Program-made: the position numbers and the translations under genes | Notes under the pieces: generated by a model | What the model was told of the DNA's origin: nothing | The model's database searches: none | What the model saw: only the letters and a program-made list of their open reading frames with translations | Assembly: GCA_902727935.1 (NCBI GenBank) | Contig: CACVAX010000059.1 | Span: 62,001-126,000 of the forward strand | Direction: 5' to 3' | Length of the DNA: 64,000 bases | From: an uncultured Sulfurovum sp. | Lineage (GTDB): Bacteria > Campylobacterota > Campylobacteria > Campylobacterales > Sulfurovaceae | Shown: one piece after another, positions 42,743 through 51,227 of the stretch | How positions within the stretch are numbered: the stretch's first letter is position 1 | How the letters are laid out: each line of letters opens with the position of its first letter

Positions 42743-44734
42743 ATGTCTTGTCACAAATCCTATATTACTACTCCCATTTATTATGTTAATGATGTTGCCC
42801 ATATTGGTCATGCTTATACTACCATTATTGCTGATACTTTAGCACGTTATGCCCGTCTTATTGGCGAAGATACTTTTTTCTTAACAGGAACAGATGAGCA
42901 TGGTCAGAAAATTGAAGAGGCTGCTAAAAAAAGAGGCAAAGAGACCCAAGCCTATGCAGATGAAATTTCAAAAACATTCAGAGACCTTTGGGATGACTTT
43001 GATATCTCTTACGATAAGTTCATTCGTACCACGGATGCAGACCATAAATTAGGGGTTCAAAAAGCATTCACTACCATGCATAAAAATGGTGATATCTATA
43101 AAGATACCTATTCAGGGCATTATTGTATTCCTTGTGAAACTTTTTTTCCTGAGAGTCAATTGGTAGATGATGAATTTTGTCCAGATTGTGGAAAAAGTAC
43201 TTCCATTGTTGAAGAGGAGAGTTATTTTTTTAAACTTTCTGCTTATGAAGACAAGCTTCTTGCTTGGTATGAAAATAATCCAGACTGTATTTTACCTAAA
43301 AGCAAAAGAAATGAAGTAATTCGTTTTGTAGAAGGGGGGCTAAATGACCTCTCTATTACACGAACTTCTTTTGACTGGGGTGTCAAGCTTCCAGCAGAGT
43401 TCAATGACCCAAAACATGTGATGTATGTGTGGTTGGATGCCCTTATGAACTACGTAACGGCATTGGGTTATGGCACAGATGATGCCAATATGGAAAACTG
43501 GCCAGCACGTGTACATTTAATTGGTAAAGATATTTTACGTTTTCATGCCATTTACTGGCCAGCCTTTTTGATGAGTTTGGAGTTGCCTCTGCCTAGACAC
43601 ATTGGGGCGCATGGTTGGTGGACGCGTAATGGTGAAAAGATGTCAAAGTCCAAAGGAAATGTGGTCAATCCTAAAGAGGTGGCTGATGCTTATGGCTTAG
43701 AAAATTTCCGTTATTTTATGCTTCGTGAAGTACCTTTTGGTGGTGATGGTGATTTTTCTCAAAGAGCATTAATTGACCGAATTAACTCTGACCTTGGTAA
43801 TGACCTTGGAAACTTGCTGAACCGTTTAATTGGTATGAGTGGTAAATATTTTGAAGGCAGAGTGGAATGTGACTTGGTTTCCAAATACTACCAAGCAGAG
43901 TTGGATGAAATGGAAGCTTCGTTGGTGAAATTAGAGCCTATGTTGTTTGAATTGCAACTGCACCGTTTCTTAGAAGAGCTTTGGAGACCGTTAACCGTAG
44001 CCAATCGTGCTATTGACAAGTATCAACCGTGGACGATGATAAAAGAGGGAAAAACAGAAGAGACCATGGCACTTAACGGGCTTATTACGACCATTTTGGC
44101 TAAGGTTTCACTGATGCTACATGCTGTTATGCCTCAAACGACTACCATTATTTGTAATGCCTTAGGTTTTGAGATTACGCCTCAAAGTTTTGAAAATATT
44201 ATTAGAAATGGTGGCATTTTAGAGCCATTTACCACAGCAAAACGTGAACCACTTTTCCCAAGAATAGAAGAAGAGCTTTTAGTAGATGAGAGATTAGAAG
44301 CTTTAAAAAAAGAGCAAGAAGAGGAAGAGGCTAAAAAAGAGGCTGAGAAAAAAGCTAAGAAAGCCAATAAAAATAATACCCCAAATAGTGAAGCCACTGA
44401 GGGCATAGCACTTATTGGAATTGACCAGTTTTTTGCAACTTCTCTTAAAGTAGGAACGGTGGTGAAAGCTGAAGAAGTTCCAAAAAGTAAAAAGCTTCTT
44501 TTACTACAAGTTGATGTGGGTGAAGCAGAGACCCGACAAGTGGTTGCAGGAATAAAAGAGTGGTATTCAGCAGAGGAGATGCTCAACACACAAGTTTGTG
44601 TGGTTGCGAACTTAAAACCTGCAAAATTAATGGGAATGCTTAGTCAAGGTATGCTGTTAGCAGCAAAAGATGAAAATGGTTTATGTATGGTACGTCCAGA
44701 AAAACCAAAAACTAATGGTACGCCAATAGGTTAG
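42743..44734 (+). CDS. metG: Methionyl-tRNA synthetase
   Basis: The start is ATG 42743 (663 aa) behind AAGGAAATA, seven codons inside a longer frame that opens with TTG. The class I signatures are 'HIGH' (20-23) and 'KMSKS' (299-303), with a zinc knuckle 'CIPC' and 'CPDC'. After a Lys/Glu-rich linker ('EEEEAKKEAEKKAKKANK'), a C-terminal tRNA-binding EMAP-like domain follows ('SLKVGTVVKAEEVPKSKKLL'). It charges methionine onto tRNA-Met. Methionine genes metX and metY are elsewhere. It is co-transcribed with the conserved gene behind it. Confidence 0.96.
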   Translation: MSCHKSYITTPIYYVNDVAHIGHAYTTIIADTLARYARLIGEDTFFLTGTDEHGQKIEEAAKKRGKETQAYADEISKTFRDLWDDFDISYDKFIRTTDADHKLGVQKAFTTMHKNGDIYKDTYSGHYCIPCETFFPESQLVDDEFCPDCGKSTSIVEEESYFFKLSAYEDKLLAWYENNPDCILPKSKRNEVIRFVEGGLNDLSITRTSFDWGVKLPAEFNDPKHVMYVWLDALMNYVTALGYGTDDANMENWPARVHLIGKDILRFHAIYWPAFLMSLELPLPRHIGAHGWWTRNGEKMSKSKGNVVNPKEVADAYGLENFRYFMLREVPFGGDGDFSQRALIDRINSDLGNDLGNLLNRLIGMSGKYFEGRVECDLVSKYYQAELDEMEASLVKLEPMLFELQLHRFLEELWRPLTVANRAIDKYQPWTMIKEGKTEETMALNGLITTILAKVSLMLHAVMPQTTTIICNALGFEITPQSFENIIRNGGILEPFTTAKREPLFPRIEEELLVDERLEALKKEQEEEEAKKEAEKKAKKANKNNTPNSEATEGIALIGIDQFFATSLKVGTVVKAEEVPKSKKLLLLQVDVGEAETRQVVAGIKEWYSAEEMLNTQVCVVANLKPAKLMGMLSQGMLLAAKDENGLCMVRPEKPKTNGTPIG

Positions 44735-44746
44735 GACTTGGTCAAA

Positions 44747-45730
44747 ATGAAAATAGAAGATTTATTAAATTTAACAGGGGGTGAGGTGGTTTCAGAACCA
44801 ACCATTACAGCCATTAACTCTGTGACGGTTTATCCCTCAAAAGTTGAGCAAGGTGACTTGTTTATTTCTAATGATGCAGAAGAGATTTCTAAAGCAATTC
44901 AAAATGGTGCTTATGCCATTATTTTTTCGGATACCGTATTAGATATTACCGATGCAGAAGTAGCATGGATTCAAGTTAAAGACATTGAAAAAGCAGCTTT
45001 TAAATTGATAAGATATGTTCTTATTTCAAGAGAATCGAGCTTCTATCTTTTTACTGAACATGAACTCTCCTTTATGAAAATGATTGTTACGCAAAAATCA
45101 AACATCGAAGTATTACCAAATGATTGGCGTAAAATGTTTGAAAAAATTCTTAATTCAGATGCCAAGATGTTTATCTGTACAGATGAAAAATTGATGAAAA
45201 CAATTAAGCCAGATGTGAGTATTTTGAATAAAGAAGCGAGTTGTGAGATTATCACAGATACACTGTTTAAGACAACCTTTAAAATCAATGCCTATATTTA
45301 TCAAGAAAAAGATATTGCTCCTTTTCATGTGGACATTTTGCAACGTGTGGTTGAGTTTTGTGATTTACACCACTTGCCATATGAGTTGGACAGAGTGAAG
45401 TACACAAAACATTTTGTACCTGTATTTATTGATGGATTTTTAAATATTATGGTACCTAGTAAAAGTGACAAAGTAGCCATTTTTGTAGATAATCTGCAAG
45501 ATGTGTATAAAGCACGTGAATATGTACGTTATAACGGTGCATGGGTTAAGACCATTGTGCTTACCCCACCCAAAACAAAAGTAGATGGGGTAGACCGTCC
45601 CAATTGGTATGTCGACATTGACGAGGCACGAGATATTTTGAAGAATGCCTATTTTAATTATGCGTTTGTGTATGCACTTGACCGAACCATGCTCCCTAAA
45701 ATTAAAGAAGAATACTCTTTATTTGACTAA
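44747..45730 (+). CDS. Conserved MurF-N-like protein downstream of metG
   Basis: The start at ATG 44747 (327 aa) is behind AGGAC. The first 70 residues follow the MurF N-terminal pattern ('IEDLLNLTGGEVV', 'AINSVTVYPSKVEQGDLFIS', 'AIQNGAYAIIF'), but the ATP loop 'GTxGKT' of Mur ligases is absent. The C-terminal half ends in a possible Rossmann-like part ('NYAFVYALDRTML'). It lies 12 bases after metG. From memory, a similar gene follows metG in Helicobacter pylori (HP0418) and Campylobacter jejuni (Cj0837c), so it is a lineage-wide protein of unknown function. Confidence 0.75.
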   Translation: MKIEDLLNLTGGEVVSEPTITAINSVTVYPSKVEQGDLFISNDAEEISKAIQNGAYAIIFSDTVLDITDAEVAWIQVKDIEKAAFKLIRYVLISRESSFYLFTEHELSFMKMIVTQKSNIEVLPNDWRKMFEKILNSDAKMFICTDEKLMKTIKPDVSILNKEASCEIITDTLFKTTFKINAYIYQEKDIAPFHVDILQRVVEFCDLHHLPYELDRVKYTKHFVPVFIDGFLNIMVPSKSDKVAIFVDNLQDVYKAREYVRYNGAWVKTIVLTPPKTKVDGVDRPNWYVDIDEARDILKNAYFNYAFVYALDRTMLPKIKEEYSLFD

Positions 45731-45745
45731 ATAAAAAGGATGTTT

Positions 45746-46063
45746 ATGACTTTGGAAGAACTAGAATTAACCATTCAATCAGAACTAGGTGTGCTACTCT
45801 ATTTTTCAGGTGAACACTGTAATGTTTGTCATGCTCTACGTCCAAAGTTTAAAACACTGTTTGATACTAAGTTCCCAGAGATAAAACAAATTTTTCTTGA
45901 TGCACAAGCGTATGCTAGTATCGCCGTTGAGTATCAAGTTTTTTCTTTACCGACCATTTTAGTTTTCTTAGATGGTAAAGAATTTGTTCGTGAAAATCGT
46001 ACGATAAACATGCATCAGCTTGAAGAGCAGCTATCTCGCCCTTATGGAATGATGGTTGATTGA
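45746..46063 (+). CDS. Thioredoxin-like protein
   Basis: The second ATG (45746, 105 aa) fits the AAAAGG ribosome site better than the first (45740). A compact thioredoxin fold has the redox pair in 'SGEHCNVCHALRPKF' and the cis-Pro loop 'VFSLPTILVFLDGKE'. No signal peptide is present, so it is cytoplasmic. It follows the MurF-N-like gene by 15 bases and may share its transcript. It is one of five thioredoxin-fold proteins in the window, which points to strong redox housekeeping in this organism. Confidence 0.83.
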   Translation: MTLEELELTIQSELGVLLYFSGEHCNVCHALRPKFKTLFDTKFPEIKQIFLDAQAYASIAVEYQVFSLPTILVFLDGKEFVRENRTINMHQLEEQLSRPYGMMVD

Positions 46064-46123
46064 CTTTTCTAAGCATTTTCTTAATTAAAAAGAGTAATAA
46101 TAGCCCTACTCAAAGGATTTAAA

Positions 46124-46501
46124 ATGGAAAAGAAGGCTATAAATTTTTTAGCTATTTGTTTAGCAGTACTACTTTTGTTTCATGGTGTAGACAAGATTGT
46201 GAATGGTGTAGGAAATATTGTGAACATGTTGAATAAAATGGATGTTCCCTATGCACAGTATGTAGCTTATGCTGTTTATGTTGGTGAAGTTTTTGCACCT
46301 CTTCTTATTATTTTTAATCATTATTTACGCATTGCCTTAATATTAATAGCGATTAATATGGTCGTTGCCATTGTGTTAGCACATGGCACAAGTATTATGA
46401 CACTCAATGACCATGGTGCATGGAGCATCGAAACCCCAATGCTCTATTTGGTAGTGGCGATAACACTTTTTTTTCTGAATACTCCTCCTAAGTTGAAATA
46501 G
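46124..46501 (+). CDS. DoxX-like membrane protein A
   Basis: A 125-residue four-helix membrane protein with the DoxX pattern: 'NFLAICLAVLLLFHGVDKIVNG', then 'YVAYAVYVGEVFAPLLIIFNHYLRIALILIAINMVV' and 'TPMLYLVVAITLFFL'. DoxX family proteins occur as partners of thiosulfate:quinone oxidoreductases and in stress complexes. It starts behind AAAGGATTTAAA. The next gene is a longer paralogue 14 bases downstream, and a dodecaheme cytochrome follows, so the three may form one redox unit. Confidence 0.8.
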   Translation: MEKKAINFLAICLAVLLLFHGVDKIVNGVGNIVNMLNKMDVPYAQYVAYAVYVGEVFAPLLIIFNHYLRIALILIAINMVVAIVLAHGTSIMTLNDHGAWSIETPMLYLVVAITLFFLNTPPKLK

Positions 46502-46515
46502 TTTAGGAAAGTATT

Positions 46516-47103
46516 GTGGACAGTAAAGGAATACGCTTTTTAGCATTTTCTTTGGGGGTGTTATTGTTGTTTCATGGACTTCATAAAATGGTCTATGGTA
46601 CTGGACATATAGAAAAATTAATTTTAGACATGTATGTTCCTCCTGTTGAGAAACAAGTGCCTTTTGGTATGTGGTTTGCTCCTTTTATGCCAGGAACAAT
46701 GTTTATGGGCAAAATGTTTGTGGGTAAAGAGTTTGTTACCTATTTACAATACATCAAATTTTTAAGTTATGGGGTTTATTTACCAGAAGTAATTGCTCCG
46801 ATTTTTTTGATATTTGGTAGATATGTTCGTATTACAGCATTTATTATAGTTTTATACATGGTGGTTTTAAGTTTTTTGGCTTATCGAACTTCTTTAGAAA
46901 TATTAATGGCTTTTGGTGGATGGACAGTGGAGGTTGTATTACTCTATTTTATTGCTTCTATGATATTGGTATTTTATAAAATAAGTGACTGTAACTTTAG
47001 ACCTAATAAATTTTCACATAAAAGTTTTATGAAAGTTTTAGCCAAAAAAACTCCAAAAAAGCCCATCAAAAAAAAACAAGCAAAAAATAAACAAAAAAGA
47101 TGA
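46516..47103 (+). CDS. DoxX-like membrane protein B (paralogue)
   Basis: A 195-residue paralogue of the preceding gene, starting with GTG behind AGGAAAG. It repeats 'RFLAFSLGVLLLFHGLHKMVYGTGHIEKL' and 'YGVYLPEVIAPIFLIFGRYVRITAF' but has an insert of about 40 residues after the first helix ('VEKQVPFGMWFAPFMPGTMFMGKMFVGK') and a Lys-rich tail of about 30 residues. A tandem duplication is clear from the shared start and end phrases. The insert and basic tail may bind a partner. Co-transcription with the cytochrome gene 31 bases away is likely. Confidence 0.8.
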   Translation: MDSKGIRFLAFSLGVLLLFHGLHKMVYGTGHIEKLILDMYVPPVEKQVPFGMWFAPFMPGTMFMGKMFVGKEFVTYLQYIKFLSYGVYLPEVIAPIFLIFGRYVRITAFIIVLYMVVLSFLAYRTSLEILMAFGGWTVEVVLLYFIASMILVFYKISDCNFRPNKFSHKSFMKVLAKKTPKKPIKKKQAKNKQKR

Positions 47104-47134
47104 GCATTTAACTCTTACGTTCTTTAGATAAAAT

Positions 47135-49516
47135 ATGCTTAAAGGATGTCTTATTAAAAAACTACTTTACTTCTTATTATTTTTTTCTACTTTAGTCTTG
47201 GCTAAAAATTCTTGTATAGCGTGTCATGATGGCATAGAACATATTCGCGACCACTCCTCAAAAATGATGCAAGAGATTTTAGAGGTGGCTGACAAAGCAG
47301 GGGCTAAAGGGAATGATTGTGTGGTATGTCATGGAGGTAACCCCAATACCAATGATAAAAATGCATCGCATTCGGGAACGCTAAAATATTTTTTAGAGAA
47401 CCAAGGGCCTAAAGCGTTTTATCCTAGTCCAACGAGTCAATGGATAAACATTAACACTTGTGGTATGTGTCATCCTGAACAAGTAAAATCTCAATGGAAC
47501 TCTCTAATGAACACCGAAGCAGGAAAGATTCATGGGGCATTGTGGTCATTTGGAAAAGCAGATGGCTATAACCATACCGAGTCAAATTATGATGCGAATA
47601 ATACTCACGAACGCTTGGGAACAAAAACTTATCAAGAATACATGGAACAGCTCTCTAAGCTAGAACCACAAGCTTTTCCAAAAGAATCAAAAAAAATTCC
47701 CAAAGCCCCAACAGCCCAAGAGATTGAAAAAGACCCTTTACTCTCCGTTTATACTTATTTAAGACAAGAGTGTCTACGTTGTCACACAGGAGGAAAAGGG
47801 CGTCAACGTCGTGGTGATTTTAGAGGAATGGGCTGTGCCTCTTGTCATATTCCTTACTCAAATGAAGGGTTTTATGAAGGAAATGATAAAAGTATTTCTA
47901 AAGATAAAGCTGGACACATGCTGACGCATCAGATTCAATCTTCACGTAAAGTTCATGTGAGCGTACATGATATTAATTATTCAGGTGTTCCCGTTGAGAC
48001 TTGTACCACGTGTCATAACCGTGGAAAGCGTATAGGGGTTTCGTACCAAGGATTAATGGAGACAGAATATCAAGGGACGTTTGACCATGAGGGCAATGGT
48101 CAGCCTAAGCTTCATACTAAGCGTTATCTGCACCTCACCGAAGACATTCACTATTCAAAAGGAATGCTTTGTCAAGATTGTCATACTTCCAATGACATGC
48201 ATGGAGATGGGTTTATGACGGGGGCAAACCTTGGGGCTGTGGAAATTGAGTGTCAAGATTGTCATGGTACAACCAAAAAATACCCTTGGGAGTTACCCCT
48301 TGGTTATTCAGATGAGTTTGCGTTAAGTCCTAAAACAGGTAGTCCCAGAGGAACAACCCATACTTTGGCTGAATATTTAAAAAAAGGGGCTATTCCTAAA
48401 AATCAAGGAGAAGGTTTTTTACTTTCAGCCCGTGGAAATCCTCTGACCAAAGCCGTACGACATGGCAACAAAGTAATGATGCATTTGGCTTCTGGAAAAG
48501 AGATAGAACTTAAACCTCTAAAGTATTTAAAAGAGCAAGATAAGCTTTCTAAAAAAGCATTGGTAGCCATGGATAAGATAGAGGCTCATACCGATAAACT
48601 GGAGTGTTATACTTGTCATGCCACATGGGCACCTCAATGTTATGGATGTCATGTGAAGATAGATTATTCAAAAGGAAAACAAAACCCTGATTATTTGGCT
48701 GCGTCACATGCTCATGACATTCATGGAAATTCAGGAGAAGATACCTTAAAAGACTTTTTAGTAGATGGGAAAGTAACCGAGACCCGAAGTTACTTACGTT
48801 GGGAAGACCCAGCACTTTCAGTGAACGGCGAAGGGCGTGTTTCTCCAACCATTCCTGGATGTCAAACAACCATTACGGTCATAGGTCAAGAAGGAAATAC
48901 GTTACTTCAAAACCACATTGTTACAATACCCAATGTCGAAGGGGCTGGTGCAGAGGGGCAAAATAGCATTACCATGGCACAAGTAAACCCCCATACCATT
49001 AGCAAAGAAGCACGGAGTTGTGAGTCTTGTCATACTTCTAAAAAAGCTTTGGGTATGGGCATAGAGGGGGGAAAGTATTTTGCTGACCAGAGTAAAAGTA
49101 CTATTGTTGACCTGATGACGGCTGAGGGTAAAGTGCTTCCTAAAAGAGTTGATGAGCAGATTCCAGCCATTCCAAATCTAAAGCATGACTACTCGGTGAT
49201 GGTGGATGAAAATGGAACACAAGTTCAAACGGTAGATAATCATTGGACGTTAGCAAATCCTCTTTCTGCTGAACAACGGGCTAAACTTGACCGTCAAGGG
49301 GCTTGTTTGGCTTGTCATCAGAGTATTCCAAAGGGTGACTTGGCGATTTCAGCCATGAATCATATGGCAAACATGGCAGGAGTTGAGATAGACAGAGAGA
49401 AACATAATGAAATTTTAAATAAAAGCATAAAAATATCAGCTTGGGTACAAATTGGCACTCTTATTTTGCTTTTATTTGGTTTGGTGTTTTGGTTTGTTTA
49501 TAGACGAAAAAAGTAG
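47135..49516 (+). CDS. Dodecaheme cytochrome c, membrane-anchored
   Basis: A 793-residue protein with a signal peptide (1-23) and twelve CxxCH heme motifs by direct count: CIACH (27-31), CVVCH, CGMCH, CLRCH, CASCH, CTTCH, CQDCH twice, CYTCH, CYGCH, CESCH and CLACH. A single helix near the C-terminus ('ISAWVQIGTLILLLFGLVFWFVYRRKK') would anchor it to the inner membrane with the hemes in the periplasm. It is not NrfA (no CxxCK), nor the octaheme hydroxylamine oxidase in number. A His-rich stretch between motifs 6 and 7 could supply distal ligands. Likely an electron carrier or multiheme reductase; substrate unknown. A 2-helix protein follows nine bases later. Confidence 0.85.
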   Translation: MLKGCLIKKLLYFLLFFSTLVLAKNSCIACHDGIEHIRDHSSKMMQEILEVADKAGAKGNDCVVCHGGNPNTNDKNASHSGTLKYFLENQGPKAFYPSPTSQWININTCGMCHPEQVKSQWNSLMNTEAGKIHGALWSFGKADGYNHTESNYDANNTHERLGTKTYQEYMEQLSKLEPQAFPKESKKIPKAPTAQEIEKDPLLSVYTYLRQECLRCHTGGKGRQRRGDFRGMGCASCHIPYSNEGFYEGNDKSISKDKAGHMLTHQIQSSRKVHVSVHDINYSGVPVETCTTCHNRGKRIGVSYQGLMETEYQGTFDHEGNGQPKLHTKRYLHLTEDIHYSKGMLCQDCHTSNDMHGDGFMTGANLGAVEIECQDCHGTTKKYPWELPLGYSDEFALSPKTGSPRGTTHTLAEYLKKGAIPKNQGEGFLLSARGNPLTKAVRHGNKVMMHLASGKEIELKPLKYLKEQDKLSKKALVAMDKIEAHTDKLECYTCHATWAPQCYGCHVKIDYSKGKQNPDYLAASHAHDIHGNSGEDTLKDFLVDGKVTETRSYLRWEDPALSVNGEGRVSPTIPGCQTTITVIGQEGNTLLQNHIVTIPNVEGAGAEGQNSITMAQVNPHTISKEARSCESCHTSKKALGMGIEGGKYFADQSKSTIVDLMTAEGKVLPKRVDEQIPAIPNLKHDYSVMVDENGTQVQTVDNHWTLANPLSAEQRAKLDRQGACLACHQSIPKGDLAISAMNHMANMAGVEIDREKHNEILNKSIKISAWVQIGTLILLLFGLVFWFVYRRKK

Positions 49517-49525
49517 AGGATATTT

Positions 49526-49879
49526 ATGACCACTGTATTAATGATATTGATGCTTCCTATGGGGCTTTATGTCTATTTTTGGGTAGAGAAAAAAGACCAA
49601 ATAGCGTATCAAAAAGTTTTTGATGACTATCAACAAAAAATAGTGAACAATCAAAATTTAACCGATGCTCAAAAGATTGTAAAATTTGAACAAATGTTAG
49701 AGCAAAATGGATATGAAGTGACAGAAGTTACCTTGAAAAGGGTTGTTGCCAAAAGAAAGATACTCTCAATGGGATTGATAATGATAGGTTTAGGGCTTTA
49801 TATTGTGGGTTTGTTTGTTTATCTTTTTTACTTTTATGTTTTACAAAAACCCCATACGGTTGTGTTTGAACTTAATTGA
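49526..49879 (+). CDS. Two-helix membrane protein downstream of the 12-heme cytochrome
   Basis: A 117-residue protein with helices at about 4-19 and 80-105, joined by a charged segment ('QKVFDDYQQKIVNNQNLTDAQKIVKFEQMLEQNGYEV'). AGAGGATATTT precedes the start. It follows the dodecaheme gene by nine bases, so it is probably an accessory subunit, for example an anchor or assembly factor. No family is recognised. Confidence 0.7.
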   Translation: MTTVLMILMLPMGLYVYFWVEKKDQIAYQKVFDDYQQKIVNNQNLTDAQKIVKFEQMLEQNGYEVTEVTLKRVVAKRKILSMGLIMIGLGLYIVGLFVYLFYFYVLQKPHTVVFELN

Positions 49880-49966
49880 AGCATTGGTCTAAGTTCATTG
49901 TTTTTAATTTTTTAATAAAAATGAGATAGAATTAGTAAAATTTAATTAAAGGTACTTTTCTTTTTA

Positions 49967-50752
49967 ATGAAAAAAACATTTGATACTCAAAACCCCCTTA
50001 TTAAAATAGAGCATTTACAAAAAGTATTTGGAACAAAAGAAGTACTAAAAGATGTAAACCTTATTTTTCCAAAAGGCTCTACTACCGTCATATTAGGTCT
50101 ATCAGGAGGAGGGAAGTCAACGATTATTAAACATATTGTAGGGCTGATGAAGCCAACATCTGGCAAAATAATGGTGGATGGGGTAGAGGTATCGAGTTGT
50201 TCGGAAAAAACCTTACGTGAGGTACGTCAAAATATTGGCTATCTTTTTCAAGATGGAGCAATGTTTGATAGTATGAATATTTTTGATAATGTGGCATTTC
50301 CTTTGCGAGAGCATTTTAAACTTTCAAAAGATGAAATCCATGATAAAGTCATGAAAATGTTACATATGACAGGACTCGATGCTAAACGTGTGGCAGAACT
50401 TTTTCCCAATGAGTTAAGTGGAGGAATGCGTAAACGGGCTGGTTTGGCAAGGGCTATTATTATGGAACCTACCATTATTTTGTATGATGAACCTACTTCT
50501 GGGCTTGATCCGATTACCTCGGATTTGATTACACAACTTATTTTAAAACTACAAAAAGAGCTAGGCGTAACTTCGGTGTTGATTACCCATGATATGAAAG
50601 AGAGTTTTAAATCAGCAGACTATTTAGCTTTTCTTTTTGAGGGAGAAATTATTGAATGGGCTGAAAATGAAGATTTTAAAAATACAACAAATCCTTATGT
50701 AAAACAATTACTTAATGGTAGTGGTGAAGGGCCTATTCAATTTAATGACTAG
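49967..50752 (+). CDS. mlaF: MlaF-like phospholipid transport ABC ATPase
   Basis: A 261-residue ABC ATPase with Walker A 'GLSGGGKST', Q-loop 'GYLFQDGAMFDSMNIFDNVAFPLREH', signature 'ELSGGMRKRAGLARAI' and Walker B 'IILYDEPTSGLDP'. The 'SGGMRKRAGLARA' and 'LFQDGALFDS' type phrases mark the Mla/Ttg2 group, which moves phospholipids between inner and outer membranes. MlaE, MlaD and MlaB genes are not adjacent. The DNA glycosylase gene overlaps its end by eight bases. Confidence 0.9.
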   Translation: MKKTFDTQNPLIKIEHLQKVFGTKEVLKDVNLIFPKGSTTVILGLSGGGKSTIIKHIVGLMKPTSGKIMVDGVEVSSCSEKTLREVRQNIGYLFQDGAMFDSMNIFDNVAFPLREHFKLSKDEIHDKVMKMLHMTGLDAKRVAELFPNELSGGMRKRAGLARAIIMEPTIILYDEPTSGLDPITSDLITQLILKLQKELGVTSVLITHDMKESFKSADYLAFLFEGEIIEWAENEDFKNTTNPYVKQLLNGSGEGPIQFND

Positions 50753-51227
50753 AGAAGAAGAGAGTTTTCAGCCCATTATATTTAAGAATTCTGAAATTTT
50801 AATTTTAGGTTCTTTCCCTTCTTTGGAGTCTTTTGAGAAATCATTTTATTATGCACATCCACGAAATCAGTTTTGGAAATTGCTTTCAGCATTGACGGCA
50901 TCTCCTATTAATAATAGAGACCAAAAAATATGGTTATTAAAAGAGTCTAAAATAGCCCTTTGGGATATGGTTAAAAGTTGTACACGAGAAAACTCTTTAG
51001 ATAGTTCATTAGAAGAGATAGAGGTGAATGATTTGGCTTCATTTTTAGAAGAACATCCAAGCATTAAAAAAGTAGCATTTACAGGAAGATTATCTGAAAA
51101 ACTCTTTAAAATGCATTTTGGATATTTAGAGATAGAAACCGTTTATCTTCCTTCTCCATCAGCAGCTTATGCAAAGATGAGTTTTGAGATAAAACTGGAA
51201 AATTATAAAAGGTTATTGGTAGTTTAA
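50745..51227 (+). CDS. DNA-deoxyinosine glycosylase (UDG family 6-like)
   Basis: The start at ATG 50745 (160 aa) overlaps the end of the ABC gene and fits the family start. The motif 'ILGSFPSLESFEKSFYYAHPRNQFWKLL' is the signature of the HDG family of uracil-DNA glycosylase relatives, which remove deaminated adenine (hypoxanthine). The second motif 'VYLPSPSAAYAKM' matches the UDG-type C-terminal loop. It works in base excision repair. Translation is likely coupled to apaH, whose start overlaps its stop by one base. Confidence 0.88.
   Translation: MTREEESFQPIIFKNSEILILGSFPSLESFEKSFYYAHPRNQFWKLLSALTASPINNRDQKIWLLKESKIALWDMVKSCTRENSLDSSLEEIEVNDLASFLEEHPSIKKVAFTGRLSEKLFKMHFGYLEIETVYLPSPSAAYAKMSFEIKLENYKRLLVV

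Noticed and set aside
44182-44589. 135-codon Ser/Phe-rich frame opposite metG
   Set aside because: Antisense to the metG linker and tRNA-binding domain; the Ser/Ala/Phe richness mirrors the Lys/Glu codons of the real gene.
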